DNA from: Vandiemenella viatica
Taxonomy: Eukaryota > Arthropoda > Insecta > Orthoptera > Morabidae
Length of the DNA stretch: 64,000 nt
Assembly: GCA_031002005.1 (NCBI GenBank)
Contig: CM061918.1
Location: 46,908,047 to 46,972,046 of the forward strand
Direction: 5' to 3'
The notes under the pieces are model-generated. The model was not told the origin of the DNA and ran no database searches. It was given only the letters and a program-made list of their open reading frames with translations. Both the position numbers and the translations under genes were made by a program. This document shows positions 11,112-21,775 of the stretch, piece by piece; position 1 is the first letter of the stretch, and each line of letters starts with the position of its first letter.

Positions 11112-11960
11112 AATCATTCTATTTCATCCCTTATGTGTATCTTTATATTATGGTGCTAAATTTATTTTAGTGACAATACATGTTGCATGAATTAAGGTCA
11201 AATACAAAAAGCTTTTGAATATCCTGATACAGATGTAATATCGGAAATTACAAGAAGTCGGAAAAGTGTGGGTTGTGCAATGTGGATAAATATTATTCGG
11301 TTTCGCAGATTTTCGTCCCTCTGTTACGCGAATATTGTGGTTCTCAAAAAAAAAAAAAAAAAATATTAGTTTAAATATTTATAAACATATGTTTTTCAAT
11401 TGATAAAACATAAGCCCCCGTTAAATTTCATCACAAACGTAGTCAAATTGGAGCAATAACACGCCCTTTTCTTATATTAATGAACACTTTGAAAATCTAA
11501 AATATTAGCATCTTTTTATCTAATATCTTTTTTTTATATTCTTAAGTATGTGCCATCATTTTTAATTTTTTTTCAATCAAATACTGTAAAATTATTTGGG
11601 GAATTGAGCAAGCATAATTTTGTGAGCGTACATATTTCTAAATACACAACTAAGTAAGAAAACCTTCAAAAACTTTGCTGATTAAATTGTTACGTACCTT
11701 TCCACCAATAAATACCGCATAAATAGAGTCCTCTTTGTGCATTAAGTAATGTGTATTATTGCAGGCAGTAATGAGATTCTGTACCGTGTGTATTATCGTT
11801 GCCCTGGCAGTACGAGATTGAATGAGCTATTCGATCGAAGGCAGCTGCATATATAAGTGTTTTAAGGCGAGCCGTGCTAAGAAACTGAATATCTCCTCAG
11901 TTTGATTTTTTCAGTGTATCGTCGTACAGACAGAAATCGTATAACATGGACTCAGCAAAG
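11112..11960. other. AT-rich spacer
   Basis: A short A run lies at about 11347-11363. No protein-like frame or repeat boundary was recognised. Confidence 0.45.
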
Positions 11961-11964
11961 AGGT

Positions 11965-12631
11965 TCTTAGTGAAATAAATCAAAGTAAGACAAAAGTGAT
12001 GAAATGTAGCAGAAATGATACCAATACTAGCAGATTAAATATAAATATAGGATCGGATGCAATAGGAGAAGTGAGTGAGTTCTGTTACTTGGAAAGCAAA
12101 ATTACAATCGATGGCCAAAGCAGTAATGATGTTAACAGCAGAATAGCACTAGCAAAAAGAGCCTTCATATATTGATCTAGGAATTAGAAAGAACTTCTTA
12201 AAACTCTATGTGTGGAGCACAGCACTTTATGGTAGCGAAACATGGACTTTAGGAATACCGGAAAGCATTTGAAATGTGGTGCTACAGAAGAATGCTGAAA
12301 ATTAAGTGGACAGACAAAGTAAGAAATGAACGAGTTTTGGAAATGATGGGTGAGAAAAGAAGTTTATGGGAGAAGCTTGCAGGAAGAAGAGACAGGCTGG
12401 TAGGTCATATTTTGAGACATGCTGGATTGGTTAATTTGTTAGTGGAGGGAACAGTCGAAGGTAAGAACTGTAGAGGTAGACAGAGATTAGAATATATGAA
12501 GCAGATAATTGAGGACGTGGGCTGTATGGGGTACGTAGAAATGAAGAGGTTAGCACAGGATAGGAAGGTATGGAGTATTGCATCAAACCAGTCTAAAGAC
12601 TGACAAAAGCAAAAAAAAAAAAAAAAAAAAA
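11965..12631 (+). pseudogene. LINE endonuclease/RT C-terminus with poly(A)
   Basis: Segments read SKTKVMKCSRND, ITIDGQSSNDVNSRIALAK, LYVWSTALYGSETWTLG, AFEMWCYRRMLKIKWTDKV, GHILRHAGL and RQRLEYMKQIIEDVGC, ending in NQSKD and a stop at 12601-12603. An A run around 12612-12631 marks the 3' end. The long intact tail frame is 12274-12603. Upstream, frameshifts occur near 12165 and 12255. The AFEMWCYRR...GHILRH...DRKVW order is typical of RTE-related LINEs. The same family is present as a fragment at 37016-37107. Confidence 0.85.
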
Positions 12632-12969
12632 GTGAAAAGTACTTCTGCAGTCATTTGTTTTACTCCCAGTTATTTTTGATATCTTGTTTCATTGTCTGTA
12701 ATTACCTGTTTTTAATGTTTCTTTTGCAGTGTGATCAATCTAATTATTAGTTTTTGTGTCTCTAATAATTGCTTCTCCTATAATTATCCACTCTTACGGA
12801 ATTTTATCTGTGATTGTTCTTTCTTATCATTTCCTGTTTTCGTAGTAATTAGTTGTTTCCAAATAGTTATTACGTTTAATTAACAGTTATGCTATTATAT
12901 TCCAATTAAAGATGTTTTTCCTTTGGAATAAATAAATGGAAACGAGATATGTTTTTTGGGTGGGAAGAA

Positions 12970-13011
<42 letters not shown>

Positions 13012-13100
13012 ACGGATATGTTCTTTTGGATAGTTAAACATGTTCTGGGCTGATTTTTTCTTTAATTTGTGCTTTACACTTTGTTGGTATTTAGATCAAT
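12632..13100. other. AT-rich spacer with poly(A)
   Basis: This holds an A run at about 12980-13006 and a G-rich stretch at 13110. No gene or bounded repeat is visible. Confidence 0.4.
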
Positions 13101-13104
13101 AAAG

Positions 13105-13312
13105 ATTACGGGGAGGGGGGGGAGGGAGGGGCAAGAAACGGAAGGGAACTCGGCCTTAGTATTTTTTGGAGGGACCACGCTGGTATTCATCTGGGGTGAA
13201 TACATAAAATAGTGTAAAAGCGAAGTTTAGGTGGCCAGACGGAAATTTGAACCTGTGTTCTTCAAAATGTAAGGCCCCGAACGTTACCGCTTGCCCACCA
13301 GGCTGGGTTGTG
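13105..13312 (-). mobile_element. Diverged SINE, ACCGAGCG family
   Basis: The minus-strand head reads GTGGGCAAGCGGTAACGTTC with a B-box-like CAGGTTCAAATTTCC. The body matches the family at ATTCACC...GAATACCAGCGTGGTCCC and AGGCCGAGTTCCC. Only the SINE order, not high identity, supports it. The 13262-13456 minus frame is not a gene. Confidence 0.65.
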
Positions 13313-13850
13313 AAATTGCAACGCAATTGGCGCAAAGGCGACAGAATTATGAGGATGTGGCTTACGGACGGATATGAAATTGTAAGGCATTCTGAAAACG
13401 TAAGTAAAATTGCTTAAATGATACCGCAGCTTCTTTACACACCGGTAAAATTTCATTTAAAGGTGGTAGTAGGGGTACCAACAATTCGCAGCCAAAATGA
13501 CAAGGTGGCAAATGGTCAGCACCAAAGATGCCGTGCGCTGCCAACACATGCCAGAAAAAATTTCTTCCATCTCTCGAATGCCGTTGTTGCTTAGAGGCTG
13601 ACAAACGCCCAGACGCTTTTCCTCTATTTTCCCATCACTGGCGAGGTCAATGGGGTTCTACCTTCTCACCCGGAACTAAGTTTCTTTGTAACGGAGTGAG
13701 GTGAATTCCTGACATTTTCCGCCACTGCTTTCAGCAAACTCGACCCACTTTACGGAGCTGCTACATAGAAGTGGTGCTCGGCTAGCACTGGCACGCCCAG
13801 CTCACTGTAAATCTCTCCACGGTAAATAATAGAAACAAGTTCAGGTTAAT
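13313..13850. other. Unassigned, moderately GC-rich stretch
   Basis: This contains short frames (for example 13362-13604, minus) without recognisable motifs. No end structure was found. Confidence 0.4.
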
Positions 13851-13869
13851 TTGTATGAGTTTCAGCCAG

Positions 13870-14010
13870 TTTCTGCGTACTGACTGTTTAACCTGCTCGT
13901 TATTATTTTATGCATATAGCTAGAAATTACCGGGTAACATTCATGTAATACACCATTCTGATTTTAATTTTTTCTGTCATGGTCGCCATGTAAACAAATT
14001 ATCTTCTAAA
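13870..14010. repeat. Direct repeat, left copy
   Basis: Blocks GCGTACTGACTGTTTAA, ATAGCTAGAAATTACCGGGT, AACATTCATGTAATAC and ATTCTGATTTTAATTTTTTC align in order with 16570-16690. The two copies flank the repetitive element at 14149-16262. Confidence 0.65.
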
Positions 14011-14148
14011 TCATCAATAATCTAGTGATTTATTTCCTCTTTTCGACTCATCAACAATCATATGTGAGATTTTAAAACAAGTATTCTTTGAAAAAATTTC
14101 TCCCCGGGAAATAATAAAAGTAAATTTCTTTTAAGTTTTAACCGACTT

Positions 14149-16262
14149 CAAAAAAAGGAGAAGGTTCTCAATACGCTTGTATTTTTTTTTTTTTTTTTTT
14201 TGGTATGTATGTTCAGTGATATCTTCGCCGATTTGAATGAAATTTTTTAGTGGCTAGGGTATACCTTCAAACTTGTCCCATTTGAATTTCATTGAGAAAT
14301 CACCCCTTCTACCACTTTACACTCCTTAAATTTTATACAAACCCACAGTTTGTATCAGATTTCTATGGAACTTTGGACATGCATGGTCAAAAATAAAGAG
14401 AAAAATACTGTAAACTTTTGGTTTGAAAAAACTGAACCCCTCTCCCCCTATCCATCCCCTTAATTTTTGCCAAATTTCTTTATAAAAAGCTACAATTGAC
14501 ACCATTTAACTGATCTCCATTAAAGTTTTCATATATACATAAATTTTCATGGAGGTTTTCTGGCCAAAAAAAAAAAAAAAATAATAATAATATAAAAACC
14601 ACCATTTCACCCTTTAATTTTATAGAAACCTTCATTTCTTATCTGATTTTGATTGCACATTTATACTTTAAAACAATGAGAAAGCCAAAGCTCAACCACC
14701 TCTCCGTTATTTATAAAAACTTCAGTCGACACCATTTGACCGATTGTCTTCAGAGTTGGTAAATACATGTAGTTTTTTTTACCAAAAAAAATAAAAAAGC
14801 ACCCCATTTCCCCCTTTACGCCCCTTAATATTATAGAAACCTACATTTCTTTTCTGATATTGATTGAACTTTGCACCTATATACTCTAAAACAAAGAGAA
14901 AAATCCTGTCCAAATTTGGTATTCCAAAGCTCAACCCATCTCCCTCCTTCCACCCCCTTAATTTTTGTCAATGTTCTTTATAAAAAGCTTCAGTCGCCAC
15001 CGTTTGACCGATTACCATGAAATTTGGTGCTTATATGTATTTTTTCACGAAGAAGGTTTCTGACCAAAAAATCCAAAAACCACCCCCTCTCCTCATTAAA
15101 TCACTTAATCTTTATACAAAGTCACAGTTTTTATACAGTTTAAATAGAACTTAGCAAATTTTTACTACAAAACAAAGAGAAAATTAATGTCAACTTTTGG
15201 TTTGCAAAAACTGAACCGCTCTCTCCGTTGCCATCCCATTAATTTTTGCCAATTTTCTTTTTAACGTCATTTGACCGATCTTCATGAAAGTTGGCACATG
15301 TATGTACATTTTTATAGATAAGATTTGTGACAAAAAAATCAAAAAATTACCCTAGCTCCCCTTTTACATCCCTTAAAATTTGTACAAACCCACATTTTAA
15401 TCCAATTCGTTGGAACTTCACAAGCGTTAACTTTAGAACAAATAGAAAGAGAAAAATTCTATCCACATAACTTTCACAAAAACGCAAACCCTATCCCCCT
15501 TTATACCCCTTTAACTGCTGTCAATGTTCTTTATATAAAGCTACCATTTCTACCTGATTTTGAAGGAAGTATGCACATACATACTTCAAAACAAACAGAA
15601 AAAATAGTGTCTACATTTGGTTTGGAGAAGCAAAATCCCTTAATCTACGCAAACCTACAGTTTCACACGTATACTTTAAAACATACAGAACAATTGTGTT
15701 TAAATTAGGTTGCAGAAGCCCAACCCTCTTCTCTTCTACTCGTACCCCTCCTAGTTTCCAATGTTCTTTATAGATACCCATAGTTTATATCAGATTTCTA
15801 TGGAACATTGCACATGTATACTTAAAAATAAAGAGAAACATAGTGTCTACATTCTATTTACAAAACCCAACCGCTCACTCCCTAGCCCCATTTAATTTTT
15901 GCAAATGTTCTCTACACAAAGCTACAGTTTTTATCAGGTTTCGATGGAACTTTGCTGAACCACAGATTAAAATACAGTTAATTTGTTACCCACCCGCAAT
16001 AACACTATCTGCCTCACGACATGCTGTAAAATATTTGGAATATTTGTTCGTACTCCCCGTTTCTTCTCGAACACCAGATAAAGTTCAGTAATTCGATATT
16101 CGCTATGTGACAACTGGCACCGACCACAAAAATGACTAATAATGTAAATTTTTCAACAACAGTAATGTAAAATATTATCCAATTAGATTTACTTTCTTCT
16201 AAGCAAGATATAAAGTTATTTTAAAATTTTTTGGTGTGCTTTTTTTGAAGGCGGTTTTTATG
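14149..16262. repeat. 2.1 kb internally repetitive element with terminal inverted repeats
   Basis: The left end AACCGACTTCAAAAAAAGGA and the right end (reverse complement of GCTTTTTTTGAAGGCGGTT) are inverted copies of a motif widely seen in insect repeats. The inside is made of diverged units repeating the order ACCCCTTAATTTTTGCCAAT, CTTTATAAAAAGCTACA, TTGACCGAT.TTCATGAAA, and TTTGATGGAACTTTGCACAT. Unit starts lie about 210-285 bases apart in the left part and 115-150 bases apart in the right part, so internal deletions have occurred. No protein is encoded. It is probably non-autonomous, and its class is uncertain. Confidence 0.65.
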
Positions 16263-16292
16263 TTTTTTTTTTTAAACAATTATTTTATTATG

Positions 16293-16551
16293 CCGGCCTC
16301 GGTAGCGTAGGGGCCAGAGTGCTAGCTCCACGTGCCGAAGGTCGCCGGTTCGAATCCGGCCGCGGGCATGGATGTTAAGTGTTGTGTGTCTGTCTGTCTG
16401 TGTGTGTGTCCTGTCCGTCCTGTGGCGTCCGCACTTTGAAGACTATATAAACACTGGATTTAACTGATTCACTGGAAGAATTAATATAACACATTGAGTT
16501 GGCTGTATGGCCTCAGCTGCCAAAAGCCATTAAGAAAATAAAAAAATAAAA
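16293..16551 (+). mobile_element. tRNA-derived SINE (GCCGGCCTCGG family) with perfect TSD
   Basis: The tRNA-like head GCCGGCCTCGGTAGCGTAGG has the B-box CCGGTTCGAATCCGGCC. The body contains GGATGTTAAGTGTTGTGTGT, CCTGTCCGTCCTGTGG and GGCTGTATGGCCTCAGCTGC. The A-rich tail follows CCAAAAGCCATTAAGAAAAT. The 12-mer TATTTTATTATG occurs exactly at 16281-16292 and 16552-16563, so both ends are fixed and the insertion looks young. The tail resembles the 3' end of the LINE at 30491-31308. The insertion splits the right copy of the direct repeat described at 13870. Confidence 0.9.
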
Positions 16552-16569
16552 TATTTTATTATGTTCCAG

Positions 16570-16690
16570 TTTATACGTACTGACTATTTAAACAGTTTGT
16601 TCACATTGTACGTCTATAGCGAGAGATAACCGGGTAATATTTCCATAATACGTCACTCTGATCTTAATTTCGGTTGTCAAGATCACTATT
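16570..16690. repeat. Direct repeat, right copy
   Basis: This aligns with 13870-14010 through ACGTACTGACTATTTAA, CTATAGCGAGAGATAACCGG, GTAATATTTCCATAATAC and CACTCTGATCTTAATTTC. The SINE at 16293-16551 lies just before it. Confidence 0.65.
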
Positions 16691-16698
16691 TACTGATC

Positions 16699-16906
16699 TT
16701 ATGCAATAGCCTTACGCCTCGTCGCCGTCGTGTTCCTTAGAAGTGGGTAGGAACTGGAAACAAGAAATTCAGCCGTAGTCCTTTGAAGGAACAGTCCCGA
16801 CATTCGCCTGGAGTGATTTCGGATAGCCATGGAAAACCGAATTCTGAATGGCCGGATGCTCAGACGGGGAATCGAACCCCCGCTCTCCGGAATGCTCACT
16901 CACCAA
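16699..16906 (-). mobile_element. SINE, ACCGAGCG family
   Basis: On the minus strand: GAGAGCGGGGGTTCGATTCC (B-box), CGGTTTTCCATGGCTATCC, CCAGGCGAATGTCGGGACTG, TTCCTTCAAAGGACTACGGC and the tail GACGGCGACGAGGCGTAAGG. The first part of the head before GTGAGTGAGCATTCCGG is lost. The 66-residue minus frame here is SINE sequence, not a gene. Confidence 0.8.
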
Positions 16907-17248
16907 TAAAAAATATTATAGGTACATTAATACGTGATTAATCTTCAGTTGCTTTTCAAGTTAATAGTTTTAATACTTAGTGACCTAATTGTAGTAGAAA
17001 TACTTTTGATTGTTTTTTTTTTTTTTTCTAAAGTTAGAAACTGTATTAAATGGAATTACTTTTAGTAATCACATTTATTATTTTAAAAGGATTTTTTTTT
17101 TTTTTTTTTTTTCTACTTCACAGTTAGCCAAAATCGATATATGAGACTCATTTTAAAGATTAAGTTCTTCGCTTTGGTATCATCATTCATTAAAAAGAAA
17201 TTGTTTTATGGTTATGTTTCCGACTTGCAACTAAACAAATGCTTTGGT

Positions 17249-17289
17249 GGCAGACGCGTTTCGCCTTTATTCAAGACATCTTCAGTGCC
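17249..17289 (-). ncRNA. Hammerhead-ribozyme-like motif
   Basis: On the minus strand: GGCA, CTGAAGA, T, GTCTT-GAATA-AAGGC (a 5-bp hairpin), GAAACGCGTC, TGCC. GGCA and TGCC pair as a 4-bp stem I, and CTGAAGA fits the CUGANGA core. GAAAC and the GTC cleavage-site-like triplet are present. The core carries one extra base (T) between CTGAAGA and stem II relative to the textbook hammerhead, so activity is uncertain. Similar motifs are known from Penelope-like retroelements. An adjacent ACATATATACACATATACAT tract fits a retroelement edge. Confidence 0.5.
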
Positions 17290-17971
17290 CTAGGTAAACA
17301 TATATACACATATACATACATAAACAATGATGTTATCTATTTTTTTTACAGTTTGCTGATATTATTAATTAGGTACTTACAGTTTCTATACATGCATTAA
17401 CACGCGCAAGTTCGTGTTTCCATACCAGCTACTAGTGAGTTCTAATTTCGTTGTTTAACCAAATGGTTTCTGCTGTTTGCTTTGCTTTTTGCCCTGTTGT
17501 ATGGAACTGTTACGAATCTTAACGTTTACATAGTTTTGTTTTATTCAATTTTGTTTACACAAATTGTTGAAACGGATGTGCTGGATCGTCCGGTGTAGTT
17601 GAAGGTGAGTCTTCTTGTGTTTATTATATAGGCCTGTTGGAAAGCTTGACAGAGCTAATTTAACATGTTGGTGAATTTTTGAAATTGTTGGAAATTCAAG
17701 CTGTAAATGGCAAAATCATGAACAATCAAGGAAGGGTCACGTGTATACGATAGTTCATAGTTTAGCTGCTAGGCTTCGCTTGCATCGGCAAGGAGATATC
17801 TCAACACCGCTAGATAGAAGCACCATATATTACAGAATACCGATAAACTGTGTGTGTTTCCTAGAGTAAGGAGATTTTCGGATATTTTTGTTTCTGTTAG
17901 GGGAACATTTCACCATTTCAATCGTTTCGTAAGAGGTTTGTGTTTTGCCGTGGACCAGTTTCAGTGGACAA

Positions 17972-18223
17972 TTTTTTTTTCTTTTTTTTTTTTTTTAACT
18001 GCTTAACGTCTCTTAACAGCGAGGTCTTTAGAGACGGGAATGGATGGGGGGCAAGGAATGGGGAGGAATACGACCATGGCCTTTTGAAGGAAGCATCCCG
18101 GCATTGCCTGGAGTGATTTGGGAAAACATGGAAAACCCAAATCTGAATGCCCGGACGGGGATTCGAACCACCGTCCTCCCGAATGCGAGGCCAGAACTCT
18201 AACCGTTACACCACACGCTCGGT
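17972..18223 (-). mobile_element. Full-length SINE, ACCGAGCG family
   Basis: This is the best-preserved minus-strand copy. Head GACCGAGCGTGTGGTGTAAC, GGCCTCGCATTCGGGAGGAC and B-box GTGGTTCGAATCCCCGTCC come first. Body GAATGCCCGGGC-equivalent sequence follows, then CCAGGCAATGCCGGGATGC, TTCAAAAGGCCATGGTCG and GACCTCGCTGTTAAGAGACG, ending in a T run on the plus strand (poly(A) tail). Flanks CAGTGGACAATT (left) and CAGTTGAAATT (right) look like a slightly diverged TSD. Confidence 0.9.
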
Positions 18224-18379
18224 CAGTTGAAATTGAACAATTCCTACTAATAAACCGGTTCTTCTTTCATACTACTACAAACCACCACCCTTGATAATAA
18301 TGTCATCGGCAAATTTCGACAAGGGGCACCAGTTACTGTTTAAATACAGGATGTCGTCAATATTGGAGGCGATATTCGG

Positions 18380-18612
18380 GACCGAGCGTGGTGGGTGAAC
18401 CATTAACGTTCTGCCTCACATTCGCGAGGACGCGGGTTCGAATCCCCCGGGCATCCAGATTTCGGTTTTCCATGATTTCCCTAAATCACCCAGGCGACTG
18501 GGATGCTTCCTCAAAAGGCCATGGCCGAATTCCTTTCCGTTCCTCGTTCCCAGTCCCATCCCCTCTAATGACCTCGAAGTCGACGAGGCTTAAAGCCAAA
18601 AGAAAAAAAGGA
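18380..18612 (+). mobile_element. SINE, ACCGAGCG family
   Basis: GACCGAGCGTGGTGGGTGAA, B-box GCGGGTTCGAATCCCCCGG, ATCCAGATTTCGGTTTTCC, CAAAAGGCCATGGCCGAATT and GTCGACGAGGCTTAAAGCC are in the expected order, with an AGAAAAAAAGGAAA tail. It is oriented opposite to the copy at 17972-18223, about 160 bases away. Confidence 0.9.
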
Positions 18613-20035
18613 AATCCCAATTCTTAGGTAATAGTGTTTCGAGATAGATTTAATAACAATTTTTTTCTAAAATTAATCATTTTGACGGCCACCCACGTCT
18701 CATACGTCATAATTTTACAGGGGAAAAACTGACTTAAACAACTGAAGTGAAAACCAGTTGCGGCAAGAGTTCACATCCAACCTATTCGCACTTTATGTCA
18801 ACAACTAATCTTCCAATTAAATAGCATTTGCATGAAATAACACATGAACGTATAAAAAAGATAGTCGAATCAGATACGTGTCTATAGCTACTCGAAGAGT
18901 AAATTCTGAGCTTGCCATGTCAAGTATTACTGTATGCCCAAGAGCTGTTGTTTGTTTGTAGATGACGGTGGCTACCTTTGATAAGTACCTTGTGTTGTGT
19001 TGGAGTGTACATTAACAGAAAATGAACGCAGAGGTTGAAATCCCGTTTCATCACATTCAAGCCTACTCTTCCGAAAGACAACAAAACGGGCCACCAAATA
19101 CCAAATCCACATCTGAACCGCGAATTGCCATCGCCAGTGTTGCACATCCTTATTCCATACGAACTGTAGTGAGGTTTGGGAGTTGAAGCAGAACTACTAT
19201 GTATTATTACCTATCAAACTGTGCAGATCACCTACGCATTGGTGAAAATTTCTCCAATAAACCGGTGCCAGAACCTGATAACGTCATGTCGACAGCTGAC
19301 ATATTCACATTTTTCGGTGACACAGAGTATTTCTGAACAGACCTTCCGTAACCATTGGCATCAGCTTCCGAGGTATCAGATATTCCACCGCGGCGTATAG
19401 ATATTGAAATGGCTTCCAGGAACGGATATGATGCGGTTTTAATAAGCTGGCTTCGGAGAAATCGGAGAAGTAATTCCTATCTGAGAGCCGGCATCAGAAC
19501 TCTTTATTCTTAAAAAATTTTCCCCGAAAATGTAATTAACTGTCATTCTGCCACCAAATTTCCTACCGAAAAATTCATTTAATATCCAGTTACTTCACCG
19601 CCCGTTAGAGGTGAGGAGTATGAGGAGTATTAAAAAAAAATTTATCATCTATTCAGTATATAACAGAAGAAAAGTATTTTCATACTTTTTTGCCTAATTG
19701 TGCAACTGTTAAAGGAACTGGTGTCAAACTTCTGATAGTTATATTTAAATTTTAATTTAGAAAATTCCTTTGCAAAATTTCTTGTTCCTGGTAAGATTTA
19801 ATGTTCCTTTTTATACCATTAAGCGTGCTATAAACATAAAATAATCTAATGATACAGTATTGGTTTGTTTCATACAAATTTGTAGTGCTCTATGAAAAAA
19901 GGTGCGTAGTTTATTTTATAACAGTATAACCACAAAGCAGGAAAAATTTACGTATGATTTCTTCGTTGAATTTTTTTTCCTCTGATAAATATTAGAACGA
20001 AAATCGTACACCGCTAATGTGAGAACACGTGTTAA
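18613..20035. other. No gene recognised
   Basis: Short frames (18920-19147 minus, 19176-19400 plus) show no motif, no signal peptide and no codon pattern that I can trust. No transposon ends are visible. Confidence 0.45.
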
Positions 20036-20236
20036 GAGAAACAATGTTGGATCATATTTTACTGTCGTAATGTTGGATTATGTTTTATTGTCGTAACATT
20101 GTCACATATTTTAATGTTGCAAAGTTCGGGAATGTAAGGTGATAATGTTGGGTTGTGTTTTAAAGTCATTATATTGGATCATATTTTATGTTGTAATGTA
20201 GTGTCATGGTTTTAATGTCGTAATGGTGACTCGTGT
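20036..20236. repeat. Minisatellite, left part (unit about 30 bp)
   Basis: This is built from variants of GTAATGTTGGATCATGTTTT followed by AATGTC, with TTATTGTC / TTAATGTTG spacers. The same unit resumes at 20930 after a LINE insertion. Confidence 0.8.
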
Positions 20237-20279
20237 TTCAAATAAGTATCTGCACAAAACATAGACATCTGGAGATCGC

Positions 20280-20929
20280 AAAAATAATGTTGAATCAAAT
20301 TCGTAAATACAAATTGGCGAGACGTATAGTCTAATATATTTCTTAAAGTGATATCATCCGAAATTCAAGCCCTGTGGTACAGAGTTGTCGATGACATTAT
20401 ACCTACAAATCTAAGATTATTTCGAATCCATATAAAATCTACAGATAGACGTAATACATGTGGGAATACTGGCACATTAATTCATCGTTTTACTTGTGGA
20501 GAGGCTGCAGATATTTGGAACTGGACGAAGCATATGAGCTTACATGCGAGATTCTAATACGACCAGACATCAAGACCATACCACCAGAAAAACATAACTC
20601 ACTGGTTTGGGTATTAGGACAAGCAGTGTGCAATATTCCAATAAAAAACCTAAGGATCTAGAAGATTATTTATCCACACTTAAAATTATGAAAATTAAAA
20701 AAAAAAATCAACGAGGTACAAACGCCATTTCGGAGCATATATGGATGGACATCTTCTTCGTCACCATTTTTGTTAACGCATATATTCAGCCCATTCATTT
20801 GACCAAAGTACTCATATTATGTTTCTATAACGTAGAGTATATTATGAAAACATTAAATCTTGTAAAGTTGTAATGATGTAATGTATAAATATTGTAAGGT
20901 TTCAGTAAACCAATACTTTAAAAAAAAAG
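20280..20929 (+). pseudogene. LINE ORF2 C-terminus with zinc-binding tail, inside the minisatellite
   Basis: The frame at 20348-20557 gives ALWYRVVDDIIPTNLRLFRI, then STDRRNTCGNTGTLIHRFTC and GEAADIWNW. This is the reverse-transcriptase zinc-binding region (LY...D..PT..R........D.C..C...T..HR...C). Shifts to the other two frames then give RPDIKTIPPEKHNSLVWVLG and DYLSTLKIMKIKKK. The 3' UTR ends in CAATACTTTAAAAAAAAA at 20929, directly followed by minisatellite GTCGTAATG. The clade is uncertain (R1/LOA-like). Start of the insertion is fuzzy; non-satellite sequence begins about 20240. Confidence 0.75.
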
Positions 20930-21775
20930 TCGTAATGTTGCCTCGTAATGTTGGATCATGTTTTAATGACAGACTGTCTGCTAATGTTGTAATTTAGTTA
21001 TGATGCGTCATGTTTTAATGTAGTAATATTGGAGCATGATTTAATGTGGCAATGCTGTATCATGTTTTAATGCTGCTACATTGATTCATGTTGTAATGAC
21101 GTAATACTGGAGCATGTTATAAATTCGTAATAAAGGGTCAAGTTTTAATGTCACAATGTTGGATCATATTTTAACGTTGCAATATTGAATCATGTTGTAA
21201 TGATGTAACATTGGAAAACGTCGTAATGTCAGATAGTGTTGCAAAATTCGGGGTTCTGGATCAATTTTTTTACGTCACAGTATTTGATCGTGTTTCAATG
21301 TAATTTTAAATAATGTAGCGTGTTGCATGTGTAAATATTATTTTCCACCATGTTTTAATATCACAATGTTAGATCATATTTTAATGTTGCAATATTGAAT
21401 CATGTTGTAATGATGTAATACTGGAAAACGTTGTAATGTAGTAATGTCAGATAGTGTTGCAAATTCAAGATAATGGATCAAATTTTTTATGTCACAATTT
21501 TTGATCGTGTTTCAATGTCGTAATGTTACATAATGTAGCGTGTTGCATTTTTAAATGTCGTTATGTTGCACCATGTTTTAATGTTGCAATATTTGATCAT
21601 GTTTTAATTTCGTAATGTCTAACCGTGTTTTAATGTAATAACATTGGCTCATGTTTCAATATCGTAATATTGATGCATGTTTTAATGTTACAATGTTGGA
21701 TCTGGTTGTAGTATAGTTATATTGGCTACTGCTTTGATGTCGTTATGCTGGCTCATGTTTCTACAGCAGCTTATT
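20930..21775. repeat. Minisatellite, right part, with 210-bp higher-order period
   Basis: The 30-bp unit GTAATGTTGGATCATGTTTT continues with about 25 variants. A longer repeat is superposed: AATATTGAATCATGTTGTAA at 21181 recurs at 21391, followed both times by GGAAAACGT, GTCAGATAGTGTTGCAAA and TAATGTAGCGTGTTGCAT. Local duplication of multi-unit blocks has therefore occurred. Confidence 0.8.
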
